Assembly: GCA_017520185.1 (NCBI GenBank)
Contig: JAFXGO010000008.1
Location: 62,001-126,000, forward strand
Direction: 5' to 3'
Length of the DNA: 64,000 bases
Source: Elusimicrobiaceae bacterium
GTDB taxonomy: Bacteria; Elusimicrobiota; Elusimicrobia; Elusimicrobiales; Elusimicrobiaceae
A program made the translations under genes and the position numbers. The notes beneath the pieces were generated by a model. That model saw nothing but the letters and a program-made list of their open reading frames with translations. It was not told the DNA's origin and did not search any database. Shown piece after piece: positions 33,078 through 41,074 of the stretch (position 1 is the stretch's first letter; every line of letters begins with the position of its first letter).

Positions 33078-33907
33078 AATCTTTCTTTAAATTCTCCTTC
33101 AAAAACTTTTTGCGCAGGCCCCGTCATACGCAAGTGCTTGCGGCCTGTCCAATCAATTTCCAACTCTCCTCCGTCCAAAATTACTCGTACCGTTTCTTCC
33201 GTTTGCCCTGTTAAGACCGCCGCCACTGCCGTAGCACAAGAGCCGGTGCCGCAGGCTTGTGTAATACCGGCACCGCGTTCCCACACACGCATACGCAAAG
33301 TACGATGGTCTATTTTTTGTACAAATTCCACATTGGTTTTCTTAGGAAAGCAGGCATGTTTTTCAATTACAGGCCCTACCTTCGCCACATCTACCAAAGC
33401 CATATCCGGCACAAAAATTACAAAATGAGGATTACCCATAGAAACAGCCGTACCGCACCATTCTTGTCCGGCAGCCGTTAACGGCACGTTTATTGCTTGT
33501 TGGGCGGGGTTTCCACTCATCGGTATTTCCCCCCTGGTCAATCGAGGCATTCCCATGTCCACCGATACAAGGCCCTTTTGCCAATCTTTTACTTCAGTAA
33601 TAATAGGGCCGGCCAGTGTTTCCAGACACAAGGTATCGTTTTTCAAGAGGCCTTGTTCTTTCCAAAACAACGGGGCACAACGTGAGGCATTGCCGCACAT
33701 TTCGGCTTCGCTCCCATCTGCATTAATCACCCTCATCTGAGCATCGGCCGTTGCAGAATCAGACATCAAAATCAAACCGTCTGCGCCAATGCCAAAGCGG
33801 CGATCACATAAAATTTGAGCCGCTTTAAAAACGTCATTTATTTTTTCTTTTTGGGCATTCACAAATACGAAATCATTGCCCAACCCTTGATATTTAATAA
33901 AGTGCAT
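33074..33907 (-). CDS. dapF: Diaminopimelate epimerase (DapF)
   Basis: DapF interconverts LL- and meso-diaminopimelate. The 277-residue protein has both catalytic cysteines: the first in EMCGNASRCA and the second in ACGTGSCATAVAA. It starts KYQGLGNDFVFVNA, as usual. The promoter is in the short region shared with the divergent uppS gene: TAAAAT ends six bases before the ATG, and no ribosome site is seen, so it is likely leaderless. First gene of the dapF-dapL-pilin unit. Confidence 0.95.
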   Translation of the reverse strand: MHFIKYQGLGNDFVFVNAQKEKINDVFKAAQILCDRRFGIGADGLILMSDSATADAQMRVINADGSEAEMCGNASRCAPLFWKEQGLLKNDTLCLETLAGPIITEVKDWQKGLVSVDMGMPRLTRGEIPMSGNPAQQAINVPLTAAGQEWCGTAVSMGNPHFVIFVPDMALVDVAKVGPVIEKHACFPKKTNVEFVQKIDHRTLRMRVWERGAGITQACGTGSCATAVAAVLTGQTEETVRVILDGGELEIDWTGRKHLRMTGPAQKVFEGEFKERL

Positions 33908-33913
33908 ATTTGT

Positions 33914-33919
33914 ATTTTA
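33914..33919 (-). promoter_or_regulatory. -10 element TAAAAT for a leaderless dapF transcript
   Basis: On the minus strand TAAAAT ends six bases before the dapF ATG. TTGGCA lies about 19 bases upstream of it. The divergent uppS has the same geometry. Confidence 0.5.
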
Positions 33920-33968
33920 TAAAAAGCAAACCTGTTTGTGCCAACTTTATCTAAGTCTTTTAATTAGG

Positions 33969-33974
33969 TAAAAT
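33969..33974 (+). promoter_or_regulatory. -10 element TAAAAT for a leaderless uppS transcript
   Basis: TAAAAT ends six bases before the uppS ATG at 33981. The -35 region is weak (TTTATC, 17 bases upstream). Confidence 0.5.
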
Positions 33975-33980
33975 AAAACT

Positions 33981-34679
33981 ATGAGCATAGATACAACAAA
34001 CCCTACTCCCAAACACGTGGCTATTATTATGGACGGAAACGGCCGTTGGGCCGCTATGCGTAATTTACCGCGCTCTGCCGGCCACAAAGAAGGTGCCCAA
34101 TCCGTACGACGTATTATTGAAAGTGCGCCGGAGTTAGGCATTAAATTTATTACACTCTATGCTTTTTCTACAGAGAATTGGTCTCGTCCGAAAGAAGAAA
34201 TTGATGCCTTAATGGATCTTTTGGAAAAAACCTTAGATGAATATCAAAAATCAGCCGAGAAGAAAAATTTACGCATTTGGGTCAGCGGAGAAAGAGAGCC
34301 TTTACCGGTTCGAATTTTGCAAAAAATAGATAAATTGGTTCAAAGCACTGCTCATCATACGGGGTTGACGGTAAATTTGGCGCTTAATTATGGCGCACAA
34401 CAAGAAATCACCCATGCCGTTAACAAACTCTTGGCAGACGGAAAAAAACAAATCTCAATCCAAGATATTTCCGACCACCTTTATCAACCCCAACTTCCTG
34501 CTCCGGAGTTGATTATCCGCACGTCCGGTGAACAACGCTTATCTAATTTTTTATTATGGCAAGCTGCTTATAGTGAATTTTATTTTACTTCCGTTTTGTG
34601 GCCGGATTTTAACAAAGAACAACTGCAAAAAGCATTGCAAGAATATCAACGCCGACAGCGAAGATTCGGTGGCATTTAA
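33981..34679 (+). CDS. uppS: Isoprenyl transferase (undecaprenyl diphosphate synthase)
   Basis: UppS builds the C55 undecaprenyl carrier for cell-wall and LPS synthesis. The 232-residue protein has HVAIIMDGNGRWA (catalytic Asp in MDGNGRWA), AGHKEGAQSVR, TLYAFSTENWSRP and the C-terminal IRTSGEQRLSNFLLWQAAYSE(F). It is transcribed divergently from dapF across 73 bases, and ends at a terminator shared with the NHL-repeat gene. Confidence 0.95.
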   Translation: MSIDTTNPTPKHVAIIMDGNGRWAAMRNLPRSAGHKEGAQSVRRIIESAPELGIKFITLYAFSTENWSRPKEEIDALMDLLEKTLDEYQKSAEKKNLRIWVSGEREPLPVRILQKIDKLVQSTAHHTGLTVNLALNYGAQQEITHAVNKLLADGKKQISIQDISDHLYQPQLPAPELIIRTSGEQRLSNFLLWQAAYSEFYFTSVLWPDFNKEQLQKALQEYQRRQRRFGGI

Positions 34680-34687
34680 TTTACCCG

Positions 34688-34722
34688 TAAAAAAAGAGCC
34701 TGAAATCAGGCTCTTTTTTTAA
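34688..34722. terminator. Bidirectional terminator between uppS and the NHL-repeat gene
   Basis: AAAAAGAGCCTG (34691-34702) pairs with CAGGCTCTTTTT (34707-34718). Confidence 0.88.
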
Positions 34723-34729
34723 CTAACAA

Positions 34730-35971
34730 TTATTTTCCTTGCTGTATTTTTTCTTTTTGCGGTTTAAATAATACATCTATAAAACTACGGCTATCTACTG
34801 TTCCACCTGCTTTTGCATAAGAAGAATAACTGGTAGGCGGACGCACGCGCGAAATGGCTTGTACGCGGCGCACCACATTGTTGCCGGTATCCAAGAAATA
34901 GAGCATATCTAACGGAGAAATGGCCATCGCTCCCGGATAAGCCAAAGATACGTCCCACGCGTTCATATTAGCCCCGTTATACCCTCTTTCCCCGTTTCCC
35001 ACTACGGTTTCTGCCTCACCACGCCGCTCCTGCAGATTAATGTTAATGCGGCGGATTCGTTGGTTATCGGTATCGGCTACATACAATCGGCCTAAACGGT
35101 CTATGGCTAAGCCGGTGGGATCATTAAAGCAGATATCCCCCGTCCGCCCATAATTATTATCTCCGCAGTAGCCGGAACGGCCATTTCCTGCAAAGGTAAA
35201 AATGAGATTTTTGATACGATCTACAAACCTGATTTTATGGTTTTTGGTATCAGCAATATACAAATTGTCATACTTATCAAAAAGAATAGCGCTGGGTTTG
35301 TTGAGCAAAGCATTTCCCGCCAAGCCAAAGTCACCGTCATCACCGGCATATCCTTTACCCACTACCGTCGTTAAAATGCCGGTAGTACGGTCTATTTTAC
35401 GAATGCGATGATTGCCGGTATCGGCGATAAAAATTTCCCCTTTACTGTTAATGGCTATACCGGTAGGTGCGTTCAAAGCGGTGCTTTTGGCTCGGGCGCC
35501 TTCCCCCTCATAGCCTTTGCTCCCGTTTCCGGCAATGGTATGCAAATAGCCTTTGGGCGTTAACATGCGGATACGGTGATTGCCGGTATCTGCAATATAC
35601 AAATTGCCATGCTGATCCAAAGCCAAACCCGTCGGTCCACGCAGACCTGCCATATCAGCATTTCCGCCATCATTAAAAAATCCCCCTTTGCCCGTACCGG
35701 CAACCGTATAAATACGGCCCGTACGCGCTTCTATATAACGAATGCGATGATTTAAAGTATCGGCAATATAAATATTATTCCATCGGTCTATTACCATACC
35801 TAGCGGGCTGGCCAAACGTGCTTCAATAGCATCGCTGCTATCTCCGGAAAACCCGCGCTTTCCCGCAATACCGGCAATATTTTCAATTGCTCCCGGTCCC
35901 GTCAACTTCACTGCCGCCTGCATGGTTGCTGCACAAAGCAGCATAAAAAAAATCAAAGTGATTCTTTTCAT
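34730..35971 (-). CDS. Exported NHL-repeat beta-propeller protein
   Basis: I place the start at 35971, just after AAAAAGGAGGATTTT, giving 413 residues with a signal peptide (MKRITLIFFMLLCAATMQAA). About six NHL repeats follow (about residues 25-370), each with a block such as GNLYIADTGNHRIRML and a glycine-rich GNG(E/R/S)xGYxG(D/E) turn. They should form a six-bladed propeller for protein or carbohydrate binding outside the cytoplasm. No catalytic residues are evident. It is monocistronic. Confidence 0.85.
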   Translation of the reverse strand: MKRITLIFFMLLCAATMQAAVKLTGPGAIENIAGIAGKRGFSGDSSDAIEARLASPLGMVIDRWNNIYIADTLNHRIRYIEARTGRIYTVAGTGKGGFFNDGGNADMAGLRGPTGLALDQHGNLYIADTGNHRIRMLTPKGYLHTIAGNGSKGYEGEGARAKSTALNAPTGIAINSKGEIFIADTGNHRIRKIDRTTGILTTVVGKGYAGDDGDFGLAGNALLNKPSAILFDKYDNLYIADTKNHKIRFVDRIKNLIFTFAGNGRSGYCGDNNYGRTGDICFNDPTGLAIDRLGRLYVADTDNQRIRRININLQERRGEAETVVGNGERGYNGANMNAWDVSLAYPGAMAISPLDMLYFLDTGNNVVRRVQAISRVRPPTSYSSYAKAGGTVDSRSFIDVLFKPQKEKIQQGK

Positions 35972-36112
35972 AAAATCCTCCTTTTTTAATGTTAACAAAA
36001 AGAATTTTCTATGGCAACCTCGCCCATTGGCTTTCAATTTGTTAAAATAAGAGGGAAGTCTTTTATTTTATTCCCTACGTTTTAACGCAGGGCCAAACAA
36101 GAGGTATATGAC

Positions 36113-37465
36113 ATGATTATTCTGTTTCTCAACTGTGGCAGCTCGTCTGTCAAATACAGTGTTTATGATTGGGAGAAAAAACGCAGTTTAGCCGCCGGTG
36201 GCGTAGAACGCGTGGGTATTGCCGGTTCTTTTATCACGCATGAACGTCCGGGTCAAGCCGCCCATGAATTGCAACAAGACTGCAAAGACCACAAAGATGC
36301 TATTAATTTGGTCATCAGCACACTAACACATAAAGAACATGGTGTTATTGAAAATATTAATATGATTTCTGCCGTCGGCCATCGTATTGTACATGGCGGC
36401 AAATTTACCAAATCCGTAGAAGCAACGGACGAAGTGATCGCAGAACTTAAAAATATTTCTGATTTGGCCCCCCTGCATAATCCGGCCCACATTATGGGTA
36501 TTGAAGCGGCTAAATCCATCTTGCCGAATGTCAAACACGTCTGTGTCATGGATACCGCTTTCCACCAAACGATGCCTGCCTTTGCGTATATGTACGCACT
36601 TCCGCGTGAATGGTACACCGATTACAGCATGCGCCGCTTTGGTGCGCACGGAACATCTGTGATGTATTGTTCTCGTCGCGCTGCCGTACTTTTGGGCAAA
36701 AATGTAGAAGACACCAGCACTATTGTTTGTCATATAGGCAATGGAGCCAGCTGTACGGCTATTAAAAACGGACAATGCTATGACACCAGCATGGGCTTAA
36801 CCCCGCTGGAAGGTTTAATCATGGGGACGCGCAGCGGTGATATTGACCCCTCTATTTGTTTCCACATGATGAAAAAACTCAACATGGCTCCGGAAGAAAT
36901 GTACCGCATTTTAAACCGTGAAAGCGGTGTAAAAGCCATTACCGGCGGTCGCTTTGCCGACAGACGCGACATTGAAATTAATGCGCAAAAAGGCGATGAA
37001 TTATGCAAATTAGCTATCGCGATGGAAAGCTACCGTATTAAAAAATACATCGGCTCTTACATGGCCGCTTTAGGCAGAGTAGATGCTATTGTATTTACCG
37101 CAGGTGTAGGTGAAAGAGGCCCCGTCGTGCGCGGTAAGAGTGTGGAAGGATTGGAAAACTACGGTATCATTTTGGATCCACAGAAAAACCGCGAATCCGT
37201 CACCAAAAATGCGGAAACCTGTATTTCTGCCGCAGATTCTAAAGTAAAAATCTTTGTGGTTCCGACCGATGAAGAAATCGTAGGTGTGCAAGACATCGTG
37301 GCCATTCAAGCCGGCACCTATGATGTGTACACCAAGTTCCACTATATCTTCCAAGACCCTGAATATCGCAATGCCTTGCGCGATGAAGCGTTTGTAGAAG
37401 AAGTAAAGAAAAAACCCTTCCTCTTAAACGTAGCGGTCAATCTGCCGGAAGAATTGAAAAAATAG
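36113..37465 (+). CDS. ackA: Acetate kinase (AckA) with C-terminal extension
   Basis: AckA makes ATP and acetate from acetyl phosphate. The 450-residue protein starts FLNCGSSSVKYSVYD and has AVGHRIVHGG, the catalytic-region DTAFHQTMP, HIGNGASCTAI, LTPLEGLIMGTRSGDIDP and FTAGVGERGPVVR. The core ends near EEIVGVQDIVAIQAG, about residue 400; a further stretch of about 50 residues (YDVYTKFHYIFQDPEYRNAL and on) has no counterpart in standard AckA proteins of about 400 residues. AGAGG precedes the start. No pta is adjacent. Strong terminator. Confidence 0.95.
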   Translation: MIILFLNCGSSSVKYSVYDWEKKRSLAAGGVERVGIAGSFITHERPGQAAHELQQDCKDHKDAINLVISTLTHKEHGVIENINMISAVGHRIVHGGKFTKSVEATDEVIAELKNISDLAPLHNPAHIMGIEAAKSILPNVKHVCVMDTAFHQTMPAFAYMYALPREWYTDYSMRRFGAHGTSVMYCSRRAAVLLGKNVEDTSTIVCHIGNGASCTAIKNGQCYDTSMGLTPLEGLIMGTRSGDIDPSICFHMMKKLNMAPEEMYRILNRESGVKAITGGRFADRRDIEINAQKGDELCKLAIAMESYRIKKYIGSYMAALGRVDAIVFTAGVGERGPVVRGKSVEGLENYGIILDPQKNRESVTKNAETCISAADSKVKIFVVPTDEEIVGVQDIVAIQAGTYDVYTKFHYIFQDPEYRNALRDEAFVEEVKKKPFLLNVAVNLPEELKK

Positions 37466-37473
37466 GTTTCCTA

Positions 37474-37508
37474 ACAAAAAACACCCCGCTTAATGCGGGG
37501 TGTTTTTA
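37474..37508. terminator. Bidirectional terminator between ackA and the TPR gene
   Basis: AAAAACACCCCGC pairs with GCGGGGTGTTTTT (37477-37489, 37495-37507) around TTAAT. Confidence 0.92.
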
Positions 37509-38672
37509 TTATCTATACATCACAGCTCTAAATTCTGCCGTCTTATTAATACCTTCAAACATCCACCCTTTCTTCTCTTGGTCATACAAAGCATCAAAAT
37601 CACGAAAACCGCGCTTTAAAGCCTGCTCTAAATAGCGATATACTTGGCGGCGGTCTTTCTTTTGCAACCAATAGGTACCGGCCAAATTAATATAAGGCGT
37701 AGGCAAACTATCGTCCAATTCAATGGCTTTTTGAAAATCTTTTCTAGCCATATTATAATTTTTTTGTTTTAAATACACATAACCCCGATTATTGTAAGCA
37801 ATCGGCCATTTGGGAGAAATTTCTATAGTTTTATTGTAGTCGGCTAAGGCTTTATCCAACTGCCCCATCTCCTCATACACGAGCCCGCGTCTATTATAAA
37901 AAATATCTTCCGGAGCCAACTCTAACAGACGGCTGTAATCTTGCGCTGCCGCTTCCGGCTCTCCCATATCTTTAAAAGCAGAGGCACGATAACGGTATGC
38001 CTGATCCCATTCGGGATGGCGGTTAATGGCTTTACTGTAAAAAGAAACGGCTTCATCCAGTCTGCCCTGATTATAGCGGATTCGGCCCAACCAAAAATAA
38101 ATTTCCGCCCATTCTTCATACTTTTCTAATAGCGCGGTTAACTCCTCCTCCGCTTCATTGTATTTATAAATATGAAAATAAGCCTGCGCTAAAGCAAAAG
38201 ATATTTCCGCAGTGGCTTTTTTGCGTTTTAAATACTTCTTGTAATCTTTGATGGAGGCAGCGTATTTTTGCAAATCAAAATGGACACGTGCCCTGTGCAA
38301 GTAAAAATCAGAATAATCTTTTTTCAGAGAGATGGCTTTTGTCAAATCAGCCAAAGCCAACGTATTTTTTTCCATATCCATATAGGCCAGTGCACGCGCA
38401 TAATAACGAAACGGATCCTTAGGTGTAAGACTAATGGCTTTAGAATAATCGGAAATGGCTTTATTGTATCTTCCCATTTGACGGTAAACGTCCCCTCTGT
38501 GATGCCAGGCTGCGGCATATTTGGGAGATTTTTTAACGGCTTTGGTTAACAGGATCATTTTTTGAGAAAGGTCGGTCTGTTTTTTAGAACGGTTCACCAA
38601 AGAGGCAGCACTCTGTGCCGCAACCGAAACCGATAAACACAACGCACACACAAGTAAAATAATTTTTTTCAT
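37509..38672 (-). CDS. Exported TPR-repeat protein
   Basis: The start at 38672 gives 387 residues with a signal peptide (MKKIILLVCALCLSVSVAAQ). Eight to nine tetratricopeptide repeats fill the rest (about residues 35-370), for example AWHHRGDVYRQMGRYNKAIS and AYNNRGYVYLKQKNYNMARK. There is no ribosome site, but the start lies five bases after the stop of the membrane-protein gene upstream, suggesting coupled translation. It is probably periplasmic and involved in protein-protein contacts; no partner is known. Confidence 0.83.
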   Translation of the reverse strand: MKKIILLVCALCLSVSVAAQSAASLVNRSKKQTDLSQKMILLTKAVKKSPKYAAAWHHRGDVYRQMGRYNKAISDYSKAISLTPKDPFRYYARALAYMDMEKNTLALADLTKAISLKKDYSDFYLHRARVHFDLQKYAASIKDYKKYLKRKKATAEISFALAQAYFHIYKYNEAEEELTALLEKYEEWAEIYFWLGRIRYNQGRLDEAVSFYSKAINRHPEWDQAYRYRASAFKDMGEPEAAAQDYSRLLELAPEDIFYNRRGLVYEEMGQLDKALADYNKTIEISPKWPIAYNNRGYVYLKQKNYNMARKDFQKAIELDDSLPTPYINLAGTYWLQKKDRRQVYRYLEQALKRGFRDFDALYDQEKKGWMFEGINKTAEFRAVMYR

Positions 38673-38677
38673 ATTAA

Positions 38678-39403
38678 TTAAAAAATAATCCATAAATTTA
38701 AAATTAACACCCATACGCCCAAAGCATATAAAATCCACAAAACTAGCACTGCCAACCAACGTAGGTTTAAAAACAAAGCCCCCACCAATGTGGCTCTGCT
38801 GGCAAATACGGTGGAAAATTGAACCGTATTGGTGGTTAAACGTGCCAAACGAGCCAAAAATACAGAGCGTGTCACAAAAGTAAGAGCTGAAATTAACACG
38901 AAAGCCGCCACCTTCGGAGCAGAATTTAAACGAAAATTCTTTAATGGAGCAATCACTTCCAAAACACTATTTTCCAGAATCACTTTTGCCTGTTGTTTGG
39001 GAAGGCCATCTTCCATATCATTTATTTTAGAGCGCACTTGCTCTTTGACAGAGGAGAACAATTCATATAAAAAATCTTCCACATGGGCTGCTGCGCTTTT
39101 TACTCCATATACTAAAGACAACAGCACCGCATAAGCAAAGGCCAGCGCGCCATACAAACTAAATGCTAAAAAGAATAAAAACCAAGAAAGTGGAGCCGGC
39201 AAAAAACCGATAAACTGCTGATACAAGGCATAAATTCCCACCAACGATAAACATAAAGCAAGGGCTAAGTAGGGCAGAAATATCGTCCGCAAAGAGGTTA
39301 ACATTCCCCCCAATAACAACAAAAAAGCCGCCCGCAACTGCTGCGTTGCTGACGATAAAGCCCCTGCACTATTCTCCGCCACTGCGGAAAGTTTAATCCC
39401 CAT
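38678..39403 (-). CDS. Integral membrane protein of unknown function
   Basis: I place the start at 39403 (MGIKLSAVAENSAG), which overlaps the stop region of the tiny Cys-rich gene; an upstream ATG at 39466 would add 21 residues. The 241-residue protein has hydrophobic segments at about residues 25-60, 68-105, 160-180 and 205-240, separated by a soluble stretch (about 105-160) with charged helix character (EDFLYELFSSVKEQVRSKIN). No known family recognised. It sits between the Cys-rich gene and the TPR gene, apparently in one operon. Confidence 0.65.
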   Translation of the reverse strand: MGIKLSAVAENSAGALSSATQQLRAAFLLLLGGMLTSLRTIFLPYLALALCLSLVGIYALYQQFIGFLPAPLSWFLFFLAFSLYGALAFAYAVLLSLVYGVKSAAAHVEDFLYELFSSVKEQVRSKINDMEDGLPKQQAKVILENSVLEVIAPLKNFRLNSAPKVAAFVLISALTFVTRSVFLARLARLTTNTVQFSTVFASRATLVGALFLNLRWLAVLVLWILYALGVWVLILNLWIIF

Positions 39404-39536
39404 GACAACAACCGCAACACCCGCCGCAAGGACCCATGTGTCCTTTTTTGGCAGTAGACGGCACATTGGAAGAAACTTTCACCACTTTGCCGGTTTTCGG
39501 ATCGTACTTATACGTACCGGTATTATTTTCTTTCAT
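39393..39536 (-). CDS. 47-residue protein with C-terminal CGGCCGCCH motif
   Basis: This short gene encodes 47 residues: a basic N-terminal part (MKENNTGTYKYDPKTGKVVK) and a C-terminal cluster of five Cys and one His (CGGCCGCCHGD), which could bind a metal ion. TATAAT (39544-39549) ends seven bases before the ATG and no ribosome site is present, so it is a leaderless candidate. It overlaps the start of the membrane-protein gene by 11 bases, as expected for an operon. The consistent coding look, the -10 element and the overlap support a real gene, but no homologue can be named. Confidence 0.55.
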   Translation of the reverse strand: MKENNTGTYKYDPKTGKVVKVSSNVPSTAKKGHMGPCGGCCGCCHGD

Positions 39537-39543
39537 ATAGTTT

Positions 39544-39549
39544 ATTATA
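39544..39549 (-). promoter_or_regulatory. -10 element TATAAT for the small Cys-rich gene operon
   Basis: On the minus strand a perfect TATAAT ends seven bases before the ATG at 39536. The -35 region is weak. Confidence 0.5.
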
Positions 39550-39583
39550 GTAAAAACCTTGCTCAAAGTTTAAGCAAGATTTC

Positions 39584-39617
39584 AATAAAAAACCCCGAAT
39601 TTCTTCGGGGTTTTTTT
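39584..39617 (-). terminator. Terminator after the long pilin-like gene
   Basis: AAAAAACCCCGAA (39587-39599) pairs with TTCGGGGTTTTTT (39604-39616) around TTTC. Confidence 0.9.
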
Positions 39618-39618
39618 A

Positions 39619-40905
39619 TTAAAAAGAAGTACAACTATCGCCCAACACCGAACCATCACAATCAACTACTCGCGTACAATGCTCAGTCGTCATCTCTTTA
39701 TTAGTATTAACTCGAGTGTAGTATTGGTGCGAAGGACCGCTACATCCTATTGGACGGCCACCACTGCCGCCACCGCCGCTATTATAGGACGGACAGGTGA
39801 GTGGCATCCAACGGCAGGAAGTATTACATATCATACCAGCATCCTTGTTTTCCCAATGATATGTCGGTTCCGTTGAATTATTACCACTTTGGTATTTATT
39901 ACTTAACCCATCAGAATCCCCAAAATTACTTCCCAGGACTTCATCTTCTGTTTCTTGCATTTTCGAATCTGCATCTGTCATTTCTTCATGGTCAAAGACT
40001 TTTACCCTACAAGTCGGGCCCCCTGAAGAACTTGTACTACCGGCTTTACATTGTGCGGTATCAGGCTCTACACAGTCCCCCACAGGAGTAGCCTTCCAAG
40101 AACCAGCCACGCACTCTACTTCATACTCTTGCTTTCCACACCACCCACACGAACCGGTAGTAGAAGGCTTACTACTTTCATCACATTCTTTTGTCTCATC
40201 TGGTTCGCAAGTACCTTCCCATACACCATAAATCCATTGACCCGTTTGGGTATCACAGGTGGCTGTACGCGTTAGCTTTCCTACACCCCACGAACATTCC
40301 TTTTCCGTTTCTAGTTTTGGACCACAGAAGGGCAAACAAGGTCCAGTCCATTCTCCATAAATCCACTGACCCGTTTGGGTATCACAGGTGGCAGTGCGCG
40401 TTTGAGTACCATTACCTTCAGGGCAAGATCTGCTAACTTCCAACAAATTCTCATCACATTCATAAGTGTCAGAAGGTGTTTCTTCTGAGGCACACTCATC
40501 TTTTGAGGAAATAGTTATCGTTTCGCAACGCGGGTAATCTTTGTTTAATTGTTCACAATATTCACCACGACAACACAAAGCCCCTTCTTTATAAGAAAGC
40601 ATTTCTATACTATATTGATGAGAAGCGCTATTGGCTGCTATTCCACTGTCAGACAATTGATAGGTATAATTCTTGCCTTTGGCAGCAGAAGCTAATACAG
40701 ATAGTTCTGCCGGATTGGTATGATATTTTTTTCCTATAGAACAACGTTTTTCCTGTTCCACACGAACTGAAGAAAGCATACTTTCTGCTTCGGTAGTTTT
40801 TCTAGTTTCTAACACGTGTTTCATTTTAGGAGTAGCAACAGCAGCCAGCACTCCTATTGTCAACACAACTATTAAAAGCTCTGTTAAGGTAAAAGCTTTT
40901 TTCAT
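39619..40905 (-). CDS. Long pilin-like protein with Cys-rich repeat domain
   Basis: This 428-residue protein begins as a prepilin (MKKAFTLTELLIVVLTIGVL, with Ala rather than Gly before the cleavage site and Glu+5), has a pilin-like head to about residue 140, then a Cys-rich extension of about 290 residues, far longer than ordinary pilins. Two in-frame repeats 43 codons apart share RTATCDTQTGQWIYG and flanking Cys, resembling thrombospondin type-1-like modules (CxxGxGxxTRTATC...W.GxC). A Gly/Ser-rich stretch (GGGGSGG) lies near the C-terminus. It looks like a pilus-borne adhesin or tip pilin. It is monocistronic with AGGAG upstream. Confidence 0.78.
   Translation of the reverse strand: MKKAFTLTELLIVVLTIGVLAAVATPKMKHVLETRKTTEAESMLSSVRVEQEKRCSIGKKYHTNPAELSVLASAAKGKNYTYQLSDSGIAANSASHQYSIEMLSYKEGALCCRGEYCEQLNKDYPRCETITISSKDECASEETPSDTYECDENLLEVSRSCPEGNGTQTRTATCDTQTGQWIYGEWTGPCLPFCGPKLETEKECSWGVGKLTRTATCDTQTGQWIYGVWEGTCEPDETKECDESSKPSTTGSCGWCGKQEYEVECVAGSWKATPVGDCVEPDTAQCKAGSTSSSGGPTCRVKVFDHEEMTDADSKMQETEDEVLGSNFGDSDGLSNKYQSGNNSTEPTYHWENKDAGMICNTSCRWMPLTCPSYNSGGGGSGGRPIGCSGPSHQYYTRVNTNKEMTTEHCTRVVDCDGSVLGDSCTSF
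40222..40402 (-). repeat. Two near-identical 52-base repeats inside the long pilin-like gene
   Basis: Copies at 40222-40273 and 40351-40402 are 129 bases apart (43 codons, in frame) and differ at only a few positions. Both encode TRTATCDTQTGQWIYG. The high DNA identity suggests recent duplication or gene conversion. Confidence 0.8.
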
Positions 40906-41029
40906 AAAACTCCTCCTTTTTTGGATACAACCTTTCTATCAGAAAAATTGTACCAAAAAAACACAAGAAGATACCTAAAAAATCTCATTTTTAATAAAAT
41001 CCCCTCCTTAAAAAAATTTTAAAACCCAA

Positions 41030-41057
41030 AAAAACCCACCTTTTGAGGTGGGTTTGC
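41030..41057 (-). terminator. Terminator after the ankyrin lipoprotein gene
   Basis: AACCCACCT pairs with AGGTGGGTT (41033-41041, 41046-41054). The minus strand continues with T7. Confidence 0.8.
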
Positions 41058-41074
41058 ATTAAGAAGTTTTGATT

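Noticed and set aside
36005-36060. Rex-like half-sites (TTAACAA and TTGTTAA) upstream of ackA
   Set aside because: The two half-sites are about 50 bases apart and not in a palindrome with a short spacer, and they do not match the motif shared by rex and adhE.
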